A stretch of DNA of 64,000 bases from Bacteroidales bacterium (GTDB lineage: Bacteria; Bacteroidota; Bacteroidia; Bacteroidales; F082): the NCBI GenBank assembly GCA_017561025.1, contig JAFZDU010000004.1, positions 1 through 64,000 on the forward strand, given 5' to 3'. This document shows positions 8,383 through 19,299 of the stretch, piece after piece. The notes beneath the pieces are model-generated. The model had not been told where the DNA came from. It did not search any database and saw only the letters and a program-made list of their open reading frames with translations. The position numbers and the translations under genes were made by a program. Numbering within the stretch: position 1 is the first letter of the stretch; every line of letters starts with the position of its first letter.

Positions 8383-10221
8383 CTAATTTTTCTTAAATGG
8401 TTTATATTCTTTTGCTCCGCCCACAAAGCCTGAGTTTTTGTAAAACTCAACGAATGTCAGACGCATTGGGTGAACGAAAGCACTCAAAGCCGACAAGGCT
8501 ATGTTCATGGCGTGACCAAAAATCAATATTAAAAGCATCACTATGGTTCCTACTACAGGAATGTCTGGCTTCATATTCATGGCTAAGTCATTAAAGACTA
8601 ATCCTAAAATTGAGCCTGACAATCCCAAGGCAAACAATCTGATATATGAGAGAACGTCGCCGAGTAATCCTGTCGCCATATTATATGTATCCCATAATCC
8701 TGAACCAATATTTTTGAATGGTGCCGCAAAGGAGTTGATAGGTCCGTTCAACAAATAGATGAGGACTGCACCGACACCCATACATGCATAGAACGGAATG
8801 CCAATGCCATCAATCAAGAAAGTAATGATACCTCCTAATAATAAAACGACCCATCCTATAGTCGATACTGCTGCACCAAATCCGTAAAGCTTGGTCATAT
8901 TGATAATCTTAAGACACATACCAAACAAAATCTGGAATACACCTATTATCAACGATACATAAAATGCCGAGTAAATACCATCTGATTGGAACATAATGCC
9001 TTTAAGTTTATTGACAATAGGTATGTCAACTTCCAGCAATGGCACTCCGAAGAATGTTCCGCTGATAGTTCCCATGATGACGGTACCTAGACCCAAGAAG
9101 AAACCAAGCCATAAGATATTGTTCATGTCTTTGAGTTTCTTGCTTAATATCAATGCTAATGTCACCAAGCAAATCAAGGCGCCGTAGCCGAGGTCGCCCA
9201 TACAGAATCCGAAAAACAACACGAAAAATGGAGCGAAGAATGGTGTCATATCAAGTTCCCAGTATGTAGGAATTGAATACATATTGCCAATCATCTCGAA
9301 TAATCTTGCGAAACGTCTGTTCTTGAGCTTGATTGGAGGATTGTCTACATTTTTCTCAGGCTCTTTAGCTTCGAAATATATTTCTTTATCTTGAAGCCAA
9401 TCTATTGTATCTTTTTCTATTTCGGCAGGAACCCAGCCCTCCAGCATCATGATTTTGTCGTCGGCCAATTTGCAGGCAGCTTCACTTACCTTATAGAAAT
9501 CAGTGTCATCTTGGACAGCGACCTTATATTCCTTCAGCTTAATGACAGCTTCATCTGCTATGTCGCTGAGATATTGTTTAATCTCATCATATTGGTTTTT
9601 CATTTCTTCCATCCGAGCCTTAATCTCAGACTTCGACAATGCTGGGAAATGATATTTTTCTGCTTCAATATTGACTTCCTTATCTTTGGAAGTAAGAGTG
9701 GTGAAATATTTAAATCCAGAAATTTCATTAATCACGAAAGCGTTGAACTCTTGTTCCCAAGCTTCGTTATATTTGTTCTGAGGCACGCTGAAGAATCTCA
9801 AGTCCCAATTATTATTCTGAATCTTCTTGATTTCTTCTTCAGGAAATTCACCCCATAGGTTATAAACGTTATCTTCCTTTTGAAGAGCAGCTATCTGCTG
9901 TTGTATAGAATCTATCTCCGCATATTTACCATCGATAAAAGCAATCAACTCGGCCTTATTTAAGTCGCAGAGTCGCAGAGTCGCAGAGTCGGAAAGTCCT
10001 TCATTCTTGGTGTCTTTAAGTCTTTGTCTCTCTGCTTCTAATAATTTTATCGTATTATTAATGTGTTTTATCTCAGCCATTTTGGCTTTCACGACTTCAT
10101 CTTGCAGAGTTTCTTTCTTCGCATGTACGTGTACCACACCGTGATCGCGCAGTTCGACGAGGAATTGTTTGTAGTCGCGATGATAAATCAGCATCGTCAA
10201 TTTTGTCATAGGTGTTATCAT
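8383..10221 (-). CDS. ntpI: V-type ATP synthase subunit I (stator a-subunit)
   Basis: The 612-residue membrane stator subunit that holds the ion half-channels. The N-terminal cytoplasmic half (1-320) is helical and coiled-coil rich; the C-terminal half begins with FARLFEMIGNMYSIPTYWELDMTPFFAPFFVLFFGFCMGDLGYG and has seven to eight membrane helices, including the conserved GLLGDVLSYIRLFALGLSG segment with the essential Arg. Its ATG overlaps the ntpD stop as ATGA and is preceded by a full Shine-Dalgarno. Residues about 77-87 (LSDSATLRLCD) are encoded by a tandem octamer array. Length is close to family average. Confidence 0.95.
   Translation of the reverse strand: MITPMTKLTMLIYHRDYKQFLVELRDHGVVHVHAKKETLQDEVVKAKMAEIKHINNTIKLLEAERQRLKDTKNEGLSDSATLRLCDLNKAELIAFIDGKYAEIDSIQQQIAALQKEDNVYNLWGEFPEEEIKKIQNNNWDLRFFSVPQNKYNEAWEQEFNAFVINEISGFKYFTTLTSKDKEVNIEAEKYHFPALSKSEIKARMEEMKNQYDEIKQYLSDIADEAVIKLKEYKVAVQDDTDFYKVSEAACKLADDKIMMLEGWVPAEIEKDTIDWLQDKEIYFEAKEPEKNVDNPPIKLKNRRFARLFEMIGNMYSIPTYWELDMTPFFAPFFVLFFGFCMGDLGYGALICLVTLALILSKKLKDMNNILWLGFFLGLGTVIMGTISGTFFGVPLLEVDIPIVNKLKGIMFQSDGIYSAFYVSLIIGVFQILFGMCLKIINMTKLYGFGAAVSTIGWVVLLLGGIITFLIDGIGIPFYACMGVGAVLIYLLNGPINSFAAPFKNIGSGLWDTYNMATGLLGDVLSYIRLFALGLSGSILGLVFNDLAMNMKPDIPVVGTIVMLLILIFGHAMNIALSALSAFVHPMRLTFVEFYKNSGFVGGAKEYKPFKKN
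9963..9990 (-). repeat. In-frame AGTCGCAG octamer array inside ntpI
   Basis: Three perfect and one partial tandem copy of AGTCGCAG (plus strand), giving CTGCGACT units in the coding strand. It falls in the coiled-coil stalk region of NtpI, where length variation is likely tolerated. Each 24-base block of three units keeps the frame. Confidence 0.85.
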
Positions 10222-10817
10222 AATGTCACCTCCTTTTCTTGACGCATTTTAACAATCTTCTGAGCTGCTTTAGAAAGATTCTCTTCGTCTTCCATGACGC
10301 GTTTGATTTTACGTATCGCATCTTCGAAGCCAGGTATCTGCACCTTCTCATAAAGATTTACTTTCTGAGTGGTCTTCTTTCTTGCTTTGCTTAACAGCTC
10401 CATTTTACGCACCCAGAATTCACGTTCCAAAGTTATATCGATCAAGGACTTCATATATTCTATTCCGTCCAAGATCCATGCAGGCATATTGAACACGCTG
10501 AATTCTTTCACTTTATATGTAGCACCTTCATATACCGGAGTATTGACGCCGGCAATTTTCTTGGTGCCGCATTTCACGCTTTCCACGCTGATAATGTCTG
10601 GTTTAAACTCAGCCCACAAGCGTAAGATGTCGCCGGACTGCTGCAGTATGCTCTCGAGTTTTCTGTCGAACTCCTCGACTTTTTCCTTCGAGCGTTTCAC
10701 CTCGAGACGCAGTGCCGACTCCTTGCTCTTGATGGTAGGCAGAGTACGTACACGTATCTTCAACTGCTTCTCCAGCTGCTGCATCGACGTTTTGTTATAT
10801 TGAAATTTTATTGCCAT
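10218..10817 (-). CDS. ntpD: V-type ATP synthase subunit D (central stalk)
   Basis: The 199-residue central-stalk subunit that transmits rotation from the A3B3 head to the c-ring. It starts MAIKFQYNKTSMQQLEKQLK, a typical family N-terminus, and is mostly a long antiparallel coiled coil, with conserved RTLPTIKSKESALRLEVKR near residue 24-42. It overlaps the ntpI start by four bases (ATGA). Gap to ntpB upstream is 30 bases. Confidence 0.93.
   Translation of the reverse strand: MAIKFQYNKTSMQQLEKQLKIRVRTLPTIKSKESALRLEVKRSKEKVEEFDRKLESILQQSGDILRLWAEFKPDIISVESVKCGTKKIAGVNTPVYEGATYKVKEFSVFNMPAWILDGIEYMKSLIDITLEREFWVRKMELLSKARKKTTQKVNLYEKVQIPGFEDAIRKIKRVMEDEENLSKAAQKIVKMRQEKEVTL
10227..10235 (-). 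promoter_or_regulatory. Canonical Shine-Dalgarno before ntpI
   Basis: The minus strand reads AAGGAGGTG ending five bases before the ntpI ATG, inside the last codons of ntpD. Strong Shine-Dalgarno sites are uncommon in Bacteroidota, and here it coincides with a translationally coupled ATGA overlap. Confidence 0.75.
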
Positions 10818-10847
10818 AATTTTATGATTTTAATTTATAGGCAATTA

Positions 10848-12167
10848 TTATTCTTCACCTTTCCAATATTTATCCATGAACTCTTTCTTGATAGACACCT
10901 CTGCTTTAGAGAAGTGTTTTCCGAAGAGGTTCCATGCTGTATCGAGCATCTGCTCAATCTTGAGGTCGACATCGATAGCGAGCAATTCGTTGGAATATTC
11001 CTTTGCGAAATCAAGCACACGCTCATCATAGTTTGTCAGGTCGAAACCGTTTTCCAGTTTGGTGCGTGCATTTGCTGCATCGGCATAAAGACGGATACAT
11101 GCATTCATCACCTGAGGATGGTCGGCGCGTGTTTTCTTTCCGATAACGAGCTGTTTAAGACGCGACAAGCTTCTGAATGGGTCGACGATGACCTTGCCTA
11201 TTTCAGAGTCTTTACGCAAGAAGAGCTGACCTTCTGTGATATAACCAGTGTTGTCTGGGATTGCGTGTGTGATGTCGCCGCCCGACAAGGTGGTAACTGC
11301 AATGATGGTGATAGAGCCGCCGCTTGGGAACTGTACCGCTTTCTCATATATCTTAGCCAGGTCGGAATAGAGCGAACCAGGCATAGAGTCTTTAGATGGG
11401 ATTTGGTCCATACGATTGGAAACTATACTCAAGGCGTCAGCATATAATGTCATGTCAGTCAAGAGAACCAATACGTTCTCGTTCTTGTCGACAGCGAAAT
11501 ATTCTGCTGCTGTGAGCGCCATATCAGGAACGAGGAGACGTTCTACTGGAGGTGCTTCTGTGGTATTAACGAAGGAGACGATATGGTCTAAGATACCAGC
11601 GTTTTCGAATAAGTTCTTGAAATATAGATAGTCGTCGTTGGTGAGACCCATACCACCGAGGATGATACGGTCGGCCTGAGCCTTCATAGCCACGTTAGCC
11701 ATAACCTGGTTGAATGGCTGGTCAGGGTCTGCAAAGAAAGGTATTTTCTGTCCTGACACCAAGGTATTGTTCAAGTCGATGCCTGCGATACCAGTAGCGA
11801 TAAGCTCTGATGGCTGTTTACGTTGAACAGGGTTAACAGAAGGGCCGCCTATCTCACGTTCTTCACCATCCACTTCAGGGCCGCCATCGATAGGCTGTCC
11901 GAAAGCATTGAAGAAACGGCCGCACAATTCGTCGCTGACCTTGAGTGTCGGAGCCTTGCCCAAGAAGACGACCTCCGCATTGGTAGGGATGCCTTCTGTT
12001 CCAGAGAAGACCTGCAATGTTATCTCGTCGCCCCAGATCTTAACGACCTGAGCAAGACGTCCATGTATATATGCGAGTTCATCGAAGCCGACACCTGTTG
12101 CCTTCAAGCTACATGTCGCCTTCGTGACCTGACTTATCTTTGTATAAACTTTTTGAAATGCACTCAT
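10848..12167 (-). CDS. ntpB: V-type ATP synthase subunit B
   Basis: The non-catalytic nucleotide-site subunit of the V-ATPase head, alternating with subunit A. At 439 residues it has the N-terminal barrel (ATGVGFDELAYIHGR), the GGPEVDGEEREIGGPSVNPVQRKQPSELIATGIAGID stretch, and no Walker A loop (GQKIPFFADPDQPFN at its place), as expected for B. The LTDMTLYADAL and IPDNTGYITEGQLFLRKD segments are characteristic of the family. It lies 26 bases downstream of ntpA. Confidence 0.96.
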   Translation of the reverse strand: MSAFQKVYTKISQVTKATCSLKATGVGFDELAYIHGRLAQVVKIWGDEITLQVFSGTEGIPTNAEVVFLGKAPTLKVSDELCGRFFNAFGQPIDGGPEVDGEEREIGGPSVNPVQRKQPSELIATGIAGIDLNNTLVSGQKIPFFADPDQPFNQVMANVAMKAQADRIILGGMGLTNDDYLYFKNLFENAGILDHIVSFVNTTEAPPVERLLVPDMALTAAEYFAVDKNENVLVLLTDMTLYADALSIVSNRMDQIPSKDSMPGSLYSDLAKIYEKAVQFPSGGSITIIAVTTLSGGDITHAIPDNTGYITEGQLFLRKDSEIGKVIVDPFRSLSRLKQLVIGKKTRADHPQVMNACIRLYADAANARTKLENGFDLTNYDERVLDFAKEYSNELLAIDVDLKIEQMLDTAWNLFGKHFSKAEVSIKKEFMDKYWKGEE

Positions 12168-12193
12168 GATATATGTTATTTTTTTATTAGCGA

Positions 12194-13954
12194 TTATTTT
12201 TTGATTCTTTCTTCAAGAATAGCATTAGCTTCTTCTTCAGCCTTACGGAATTCCTCCGACTTGAAGATTGTGTAGTTCAATTGTCTGAAAGCATTGATAA
12301 GTCTCTTGAAATAAATAGCCACTTCTTCGAACTTATCGAAATCGAATTCAGAACGTGTGACGTTAATGACCTTTTTCAACATATATTCCTGACGTTCCAT
12401 TGATGTGGTAGCGTCGATTTTGTCGAATGCATCTTGCTGAAGGATGACGAAGTCAACGAACTCCGACTTCCATAATGTGATATGATAGTCTACTGGAACG
12501 CTGTCGTCACCGAGGATATTGATTTGTTCTTCTGTCTCTTTACCGCGAACCAGTATGTTACGTGCTTCATTGACGAGGCCCACCCAGTTCTCATCGAGTT
12601 TCTCTTTAGAATATTCGATGAATTCAGGATATTCCAGATATTTTGAATACGAGTCGAGTGTGTCGATAGCTGGATAGCGTTTTGAGTCGGCACGGTTTTG
12701 TGACAATGCGTAGAAACAACGTGCAGCCTTCTTGGTTGATTCAGTAACAGGTTCCTTCAAGTTACCGCCCGCAGGAGAAACTGTTCCGATGAATGTTACA
12801 GAGCCTGTCATACCATTATTAAGATAAACTATTCCGGCACGTGCATAGAATCCGGCGATGATAGCCGACAAGTCCATTGGGAACGCATCCTGTCCTGGAA
12901 GTTCTTCGAGACGGTTTGACATCTCGCGAAGCGCCTGTGCCCAACGTGATGTCGAGTCAGCGAGCAGGAACACTTTCAATCCCATAGCACGATAATACTC
13001 ACCTATTGTCATAGCGGTGTATACTGATGCCTCACGAGCCGCGACGGGCATGTTGGAAGTATTGGCTATGATTGTTGTTCTCTCGTATAACGATCTTCCT
13101 GTGCGAGGGTCTTCAAGGTGAGGGAACTCAGCGAAGACTTCCACAACCTCGTTAGCACGTTCTCCACATGCTGCCATGATGATGATGTCGGCATTAGCAT
13201 GTTTTGCCAAAGAGTGCTGGATAACAGTCTTTCCTGTACCGAAAGGTCCTGGGATAAATCCTGTTCCGCCTTCGAGGATAGGGTTCATAGTGTCGATGAC
13301 ACGGATACCTGTCTCGAGCAGACGATAAGGACGTGGTTTGTTTTTATATGCTTTGATGGCAAGTTTCACAGGCCACTTCTGTACCATAGTGACATTGTGC
13401 ATCTCGCCTTCTTTGTCTTTCAATGTAGCGACGACATCATTGATGGTGTATTCGCCTTCTTTAGCGATAGAGGCCACAGTATATTCACCTTCGAATTTAA
13501 AAGGCACCATGATCTTATGGTCGAGCCAGTTCTCCTTCACATTGCCGAGCCAGTCGCCAGCCACTACAGTGTCGCCAACTTTTGCCAATGGAGTAAAAGC
13601 CCATTTCTTGTCATCTTCAAGAGCTGGTGTGTAAAGTCCTCTCTTCAAGAAGACGCCTTCCATCTTGTTAAGGTCGTTCTGAAGTCCGTCGAAGTTCTTG
13701 GAGAGCAAGCCTGGACCAAGTTCCACTTCAAGCATATGGCCTTCGAACTCTACCTTTGAGCCCGGCTTCAATCCACGTGTGCTTTCAAAAACCTGAACGT
13801 ATGCTATATCACCGATTATCTTAATTACTTCAGCCATCAGTTTCTCTTCACCCAAGTGGATGAAACAAATCTCGTTCTGGAACACATCACCTTCGATGCG
13901 TACCAAAACCAGATTGGAGATGATACTTACTACTTTACCTAATGTCTTATTCAT
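12194..13954 (-). CDS. ntpA: V-type ATP synthase subunit A (catalytic)
   Basis: Catalytic subunit of the V-ATPase, 586 residues. It has the N-terminal barrel, the V-type non-homologous insertion (about 110-190), the Walker A GPFGTGKTV (236-244; Thr replaces the more common Ala), the GERANEV catalytic-Glu segment, LLADSTSRWAQALREMSNRLEELPGQDAFP, and a helical C-terminal domain. It acts with B, D and E in the cytoplasmic head. It begins 15 bases after the DUF2764 gene, so the two are surely co-transcribed. Confidence 0.97.
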   Translation of the reverse strand: MNKTLGKVVSIISNLVLVRIEGDVFQNEICFIHLGEEKLMAEVIKIIGDIAYVQVFESTRGLKPGSKVEFEGHMLEVELGPGLLSKNFDGLQNDLNKMEGVFLKRGLYTPALEDDKKWAFTPLAKVGDTVVAGDWLGNVKENWLDHKIMVPFKFEGEYTVASIAKEGEYTINDVVATLKDKEGEMHNVTMVQKWPVKLAIKAYKNKPRPYRLLETGIRVIDTMNPILEGGTGFIPGPFGTGKTVIQHSLAKHANADIIIMAACGERANEVVEVFAEFPHLEDPRTGRSLYERTTIIANTSNMPVAAREASVYTAMTIGEYYRAMGLKVFLLADSTSRWAQALREMSNRLEELPGQDAFPMDLSAIIAGFYARAGIVYLNNGMTGSVTFIGTVSPAGGNLKEPVTESTKKAARCFYALSQNRADSKRYPAIDTLDSYSKYLEYPEFIEYSKEKLDENWVGLVNEARNILVRGKETEEQINILGDDSVPVDYHITLWKSEFVDFVILQQDAFDKIDATTSMERQEYMLKKVINVTRSEFDFDKFEEVAIYFKRLINAFRQLNYTIFKSEEFRKAEEEANAILEERIKK

Positions 13955-13969
13955 GTTATGTAGTTTTAA

Positions 13970-14803
13970 TTATATATCAAATTGATTAGAGAACTTATAT
14001 CCTGTTCTGAAACGTTCCAACAATTCACGGAAGATGGCTCTTCCCTGCTCTGTAGTCATCTTGCTCCAGCGTTCCAGAATCATAAGTTTCAGCATAAATG
14101 CTATCACATTGTCGAAAGTGAAATATTTACGTCCTGTAGCCTCATCGAGGAAATCCCAATAAAGCATGTCTATCTTGTATTCTCTTTCGGCAGTATTGTC
14201 TTTATCGAACAAAGCAAGAACCTCATCTACATAAGGATAGTCGTCAGACAACTCAAAGTCCTTTGCGCGAGATGTCTTAAGCTGATTCACGAAATATGAG
14301 TCACCGATGACTTCCTTCTCAATATCGATATGGTATTTGCGGCAGTTGAGTGCCGTGATAAGATTCTTGACATTCAACGAGAACTCTGCATATTTTCTGA
14401 CCAGCTTCTCTTTCTGTGAGAGCATGAAGTTCCAATATCTCTCGCTCAGCTCTACCTCAGGAAGACGTTTGCTAGTTTCTCTATCCTCTTTCTGCAAGTC
14501 GAGAAGATATTCCTTTAAATAAGAAGGAAGGAACATAGGCTCTTCTATCTCATCTTCCAGCTGTGATACTGTGAACACAGTCTGAAGACTAGGGTCAGCT
14601 TCCTGTTTCTGCAAGAGACGCAGTATCTGAGCGTTGTCATTAGGATAGAAGAAAAGATTTATGATGTCAACCTCTTCCCTGCTGAGATAATCGTTCAGAT
14701 AAGAACGCAGCTCATGCACAGAGAGACTCAGTTTCTTGTCGTCGGGACTGATTTCTGGCAGTCCTGCTATCAGGCAATAATAATTTCCTCCTGCAATATT
14801 CAT
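13970..14803 (-). CDS. DUF2764 family protein of the V-ATPase operon
   Basis: A 277-residue cytoplasmic protein starting MNIAGGNYYCLIAGLPEI. DUF2764 genes sit between subunits E and A in Bacteroidales and spirochaete-type V-ATPase operons. The protein is helical and acidic, without nucleotide motif. Because no recognisable subunit C (central-stalk socket, about 330-340 residues) exists in this operon, DUF2764 may replace it; that is an inference from position and size, not from sequence identity. It ends 15 bases before ntpA. Confidence 0.85.
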   Translation of the reverse strand: MNIAGGNYYCLIAGLPEISPDDKKLSLSVHELRSYLNDYLSREEVDIINLFFYPNDNAQILRLLQKQEADPSLQTVFTVSQLEDEIEEPMFLPSYLKEYLLDLQKEDRETSKRLPEVELSERYWNFMLSQKEKLVRKYAEFSLNVKNLITALNCRKYHIDIEKEVIGDSYFVNQLKTSRAKDFELSDDYPYVDEVLALFDKDNTAEREYKIDMLYWDFLDEATGRKYFTFDNVIAFMLKLMILERWSKMTTEQGRAIFRELLERFRTGYKFSNQFDI

Positions 14804-14826
14804 TTCTATGTATATTTATGATAAAT

Positions 14827-14862
14827 AAAAAAAAGATATACCTGAATGAAACAGATATATCT
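14827..14862 (-). terminator. Intrinsic terminator or attenuator inside the V-ATPase operon
   Basis: Read on the operon strand, AGATATATCTG and CAGGTATATCT form an 11-base stem with a seven-base loop, directly followed by eight T residues. It lies between ntpE and the DUF2764 gene. No new promoter box is visible between it and the DUF2764 ATG at 14803, so downstream genes would depend on read-through or on an unseen promoter. Confidence 0.75.
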
Positions 14863-14871
14863 AATTAAGAT

Positions 14872-15486
14872 TTAAGAAAACAACAATTTTTTTGAATATT
14901 CTTTGATATATGCATTGAAGAACTCTTCAAACACTTTTTCAGAGAATGTTATTTTGTAGCTGCCATCTTTCGGCTGCACCACAAAGCCATCTTTTTGCCC
15001 AGTATTCGTAACAAGGGACAAATTGTCGTTCAATAAGTTCTTATGCTTTGCAAGAAGGTATTTCTCAAACTCTTCTTTTTCTTTCTCGTTCATTAACACA
15101 TTAAGACTGACATTGCCTTCGATATTCCATTTCTCTATAATCTTGCACATCAGTTCACGGACGAAGTCATCATCTTTAAATGCGGTTTTTGTCATGTCAA
15201 CGGCAACCTTATTAGAAATAAGGTTAGTCAATTGTTGTTTCAAAGCTGCCACTGCCTGTTTGACGCTCATGCTCAATTCAGCTTCAGTCTTTTGTCTGAG
15301 GCTAGCAGAGTCGTTATTGGCCTTCTCCACTATGCTGTTAGCTTTAGCTTCAGCTTCTCTAAGAATATATTCGGCATCTTTTCTAGCTTTTTCAAGGATA
15401 TCGCTGGCGTCTTGCTGAGCCTTTTCGATACCTTCTTCATAGATTTTTTTTGTTAAGATGTCTAATTTGTTGTCGTTGTTTTCCAT
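14872..15486 (-). CDS. ntpE: V-type ATP synthase subunit E (peripheral stalk)
   Basis: Peripheral-stalk subunit with a long N-terminal coiled coil (EKARKDAEYILREAEAKAN, EKANNDSASLRQKTEAEL) and a globular C-terminal domain. I start it at the ATG at 15486 (MENNDNKLDI), giving 204 residues; an upstream start at 15537 would add a non-family peptide and overlap the gyrB end by 29 bases. The start is 22 bases from the gyrB stop, so gyrB and the ATPase operon may share a transcript. Confidence 0.85.
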   Translation of the reverse strand: MENNDNKLDILTKKIYEEGIEKAQQDASDILEKARKDAEYILREAEAKANSIVEKANNDSASLRQKTEAELSMSVKQAVAALKQQLTNLISNKVAVDMTKTAFKDDDFVRELMCKIIEKWNIEGNVSLNVLMNEKEKEEFEKYLLAKHKNLLNDNLSLVTNTGQKDGFVVQPKDGSYKITFSEKVFEEFFNAYIKEYSKKLLFS

Positions 15487-15508
15487 AACTAGTAATATTT
15501 GTTGTTTG

Positions 15509-17479
<1,971 letters not shown>

Positions 17480-17529
17480 TTATAATGTAAATGATTTTTT
17501 ATCCTTCTAAAAATGCATAATAATATGCG

Positions 17530-17537
17530 CAAAGATA
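17530..17537 (-). promoter_or_regulatory. -7 box of gyrB
   Basis: The minus strand reads TATCTTTG here, about 53 bases before the gyrB ATG. It directly follows the terminator of the neighbouring operon. Confidence 0.6.
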
Positions 17538-17574
17538 ATAAAAAAAATCGTGCGATTATTAAAATCACACGATA
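17538..17574 (-). terminator. Intrinsic terminator after the barrel/TPR operon
   Basis: An 11-base stem with one mismatch (ATCGTGCGATT against AATCACACGAT) followed on the minus strand by a run of seven to eight T residues, 32 bases past the end of the gene at 17606. Confidence 0.75.
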
Positions 17575-17605
17575 AAAATATCGAAAAAAACATCTTTATT
17601 TTATT

Positions 17606-19288
17606 CTACAAAAACCTATATTTAAATCCTAAAAACATCTGGAATCCGTAGCTTGGATAGCCATAGTACATCTGGTATTTGTTATGTACCAAATTCTTCA
17701 CCTCAGCGTAGAATGTGATATCTTCATTGAAATTGTAGGCGCACCCTAACTGAATGTCGACTATAGCTTTCATTCTTTGAATTTCACTGTAGTCAATCAA
17801 GGCATAACGTCCGCCTTCAACATAAGATGCGAGCTTGAAGTTCCAGTTCTGGCCATATTTGTAAACTCCTCTTAAAGCGAACTCCACTTCTGGCTTGTAC
17901 CATGCGTAATTTTTCACAACAGGCACGTCAAGAGTCATATCAGTATTTGCCTTGAGAAAATCATATTTGTTATACGCAAAGTCTGCCACCACTTTTATCT
18001 CGTCGTTTATCTTTGCATGGACATCAGCATTGAAATTAAGCACATAACAATCGTTTAAAATGATGTCGAAAGCATTAGGCTGTACCGATGAGCCAACATA
18101 GAAGACATGATTATCTATTTTTCTATATCTCACACCAAAGTGTCCGTTCACCATATCCATAGCCTTGAACTTAAGTCCTCCTTGAAAATCGAAATATGTC
18201 TTTTCATAATCAAACTCTGCATAGTTCAAAGGATTCGTCACTATAAAAGGATTCTCTTCCAGTATCTCTTTCAAGGTATTGATTTTTGTTCCTCCGCCAA
18301 GCCCGGCGTAAAACTCTATATTTCTTCCAAAGAGATAAAGACTTCCTTTTACATCAGGATATATGCCGCCCATGCTTGTGCTGTTAGTCTTGGCGTCGAG
18401 GCGGAATCCCAGGTGAAGATTGAAATAGTCGCCATCAAATGCGAGATATGGATTGGCAGCTATCAGGAAGAGGCTTTGACTAATGTTATCGACATCGGCC
18501 TTTACCTTAAGCGCCAAGGTCTGAACGCCATCACTATTTCTGAACCATGAATTAGAATGTTCGAGATAAGCATTGAAGTTAAGATAATTCTCCTGTATGC
18601 CTCCCTGAATTCCGGAATAAGCATAATCGAGCAGGAACTCATCATATAAGGAATTATAGCTTGTCTGATTGTTATTAGCCAGCAATCTCACATTCAAGGA
18701 ATGAATATCTCTTTTGTTATCGAAATCAGCATCAAACTGCTTTCCATAGTACAAGGTGTCGTCATTCAAATTATAGGCATCATAATGATAATCCACATAA
18801 GAGTGCAGCTGGAAGCCAGAGAATCTGTTGCTCATAGAGACGCCGAAGTCATTGTTCATGTATTTCGATGAAGGATAATTCTTCATGCCAAGCCAAGAGG
18901 AATTGTGCGCTACTCCTATTCCAAGACTGCTTTTCTTTGTAAGGTCGGAATAATGACGGAACAGGAAGTCAGGCGACAGTCTTGTTCCTATGCCAGCCTT
19001 GATGAAATTGTTTGTTATCTCCTCAAACTTGCTGTGGTTATACTGCAATGGGCTTATAGGCTCCAGCTCAACCTTGTAGTTATAGAAAAAGTCTTCAGTA
19101 CTGACTTCGTAATTAGGGATGCTGAACTCGCGTTTCGGCATCTCCGGCATCTTCATCAAACGCTCCGACTTCTTGATATGAGGTGTATAAGAACCTTCTA
19201 TCGTGACCTCCTCATTATGTGATTGAGCGGACAACAATGTGCTTGTGAAAAGCAATATCAGGGCAAGTATTAAATTTCTTCTTTTCAT
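17606..19288 (-). CDS. Outer-membrane beta-barrel protein, TonB-receptor-like
   Basis: A 560-residue outer-membrane protein. Residues 1-21 are a signal peptide (LLSAQ). A short N-terminal stretch with a proline-rich MPEMPKREFSIPNYEV motif follows, then alternating amphipathic strands to the C-terminal Phe-rich end (FLGFKYRFL). It resembles the barrel part of TonB-dependent receptors but has no plug domain, so transport by a classical TonB mechanism is doubtful. It follows the TPR protein gene by 11 bases, and the pair occurs together in Bacteroidales; the partners may form one envelope complex. Confidence 0.75.
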   Translation of the reverse strand: MKRRNLILALILLFTSTLLSAQSHNEEVTIEGSYTPHIKKSERLMKMPEMPKREFSIPNYEVSTEDFFYNYKVELEPISPLQYNHSKFEEITNNFIKAGIGTRLSPDFLFRHYSDLTKKSSLGIGVAHNSSWLGMKNYPSSKYMNNDFGVSMSNRFSGFQLHSYVDYHYDAYNLNDDTLYYGKQFDADFDNKRDIHSLNVRLLANNNQTSYNSLYDEFLLDYAYSGIQGGIQENYLNFNAYLEHSNSWFRNSDGVQTLALKVKADVDNISQSLFLIAANPYLAFDGDYFNLHLGFRLDAKTNSTSMGGIYPDVKGSLYLFGRNIEFYAGLGGGTKINTLKEILEENPFIVTNPLNYAEFDYEKTYFDFQGGLKFKAMDMVNGHFGVRYRKIDNHVFYVGSSVQPNAFDIILNDCYVLNFNADVHAKINDEIKVVADFAYNKYDFLKANTDMTLDVPVVKNYAWYKPEVEFALRGVYKYGQNWNFKLASYVEGGRYALIDYSEIQRMKAIVDIQLGCAYNFNEDITFYAEVKNLVHNKYQMYYGYPSYGFQMFLGFKYRFL

Positions 19289-19299
19289 TATATGCTACT

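Noticed and set aside
9391..9858. 155-codon plus-strand frame opposite ntpI
   Set aside because: The coding strand carries the conserved subunit I sequence; the opposite frame is a Phe-rich shadow.
10800..11447. 215-codon plus-strand frame opposite ntpB
   Set aside because: It is antisense to a well-conserved V-ATPase gene and its translation (Cys- and Ile-rich, no family motif) shows no coding character.
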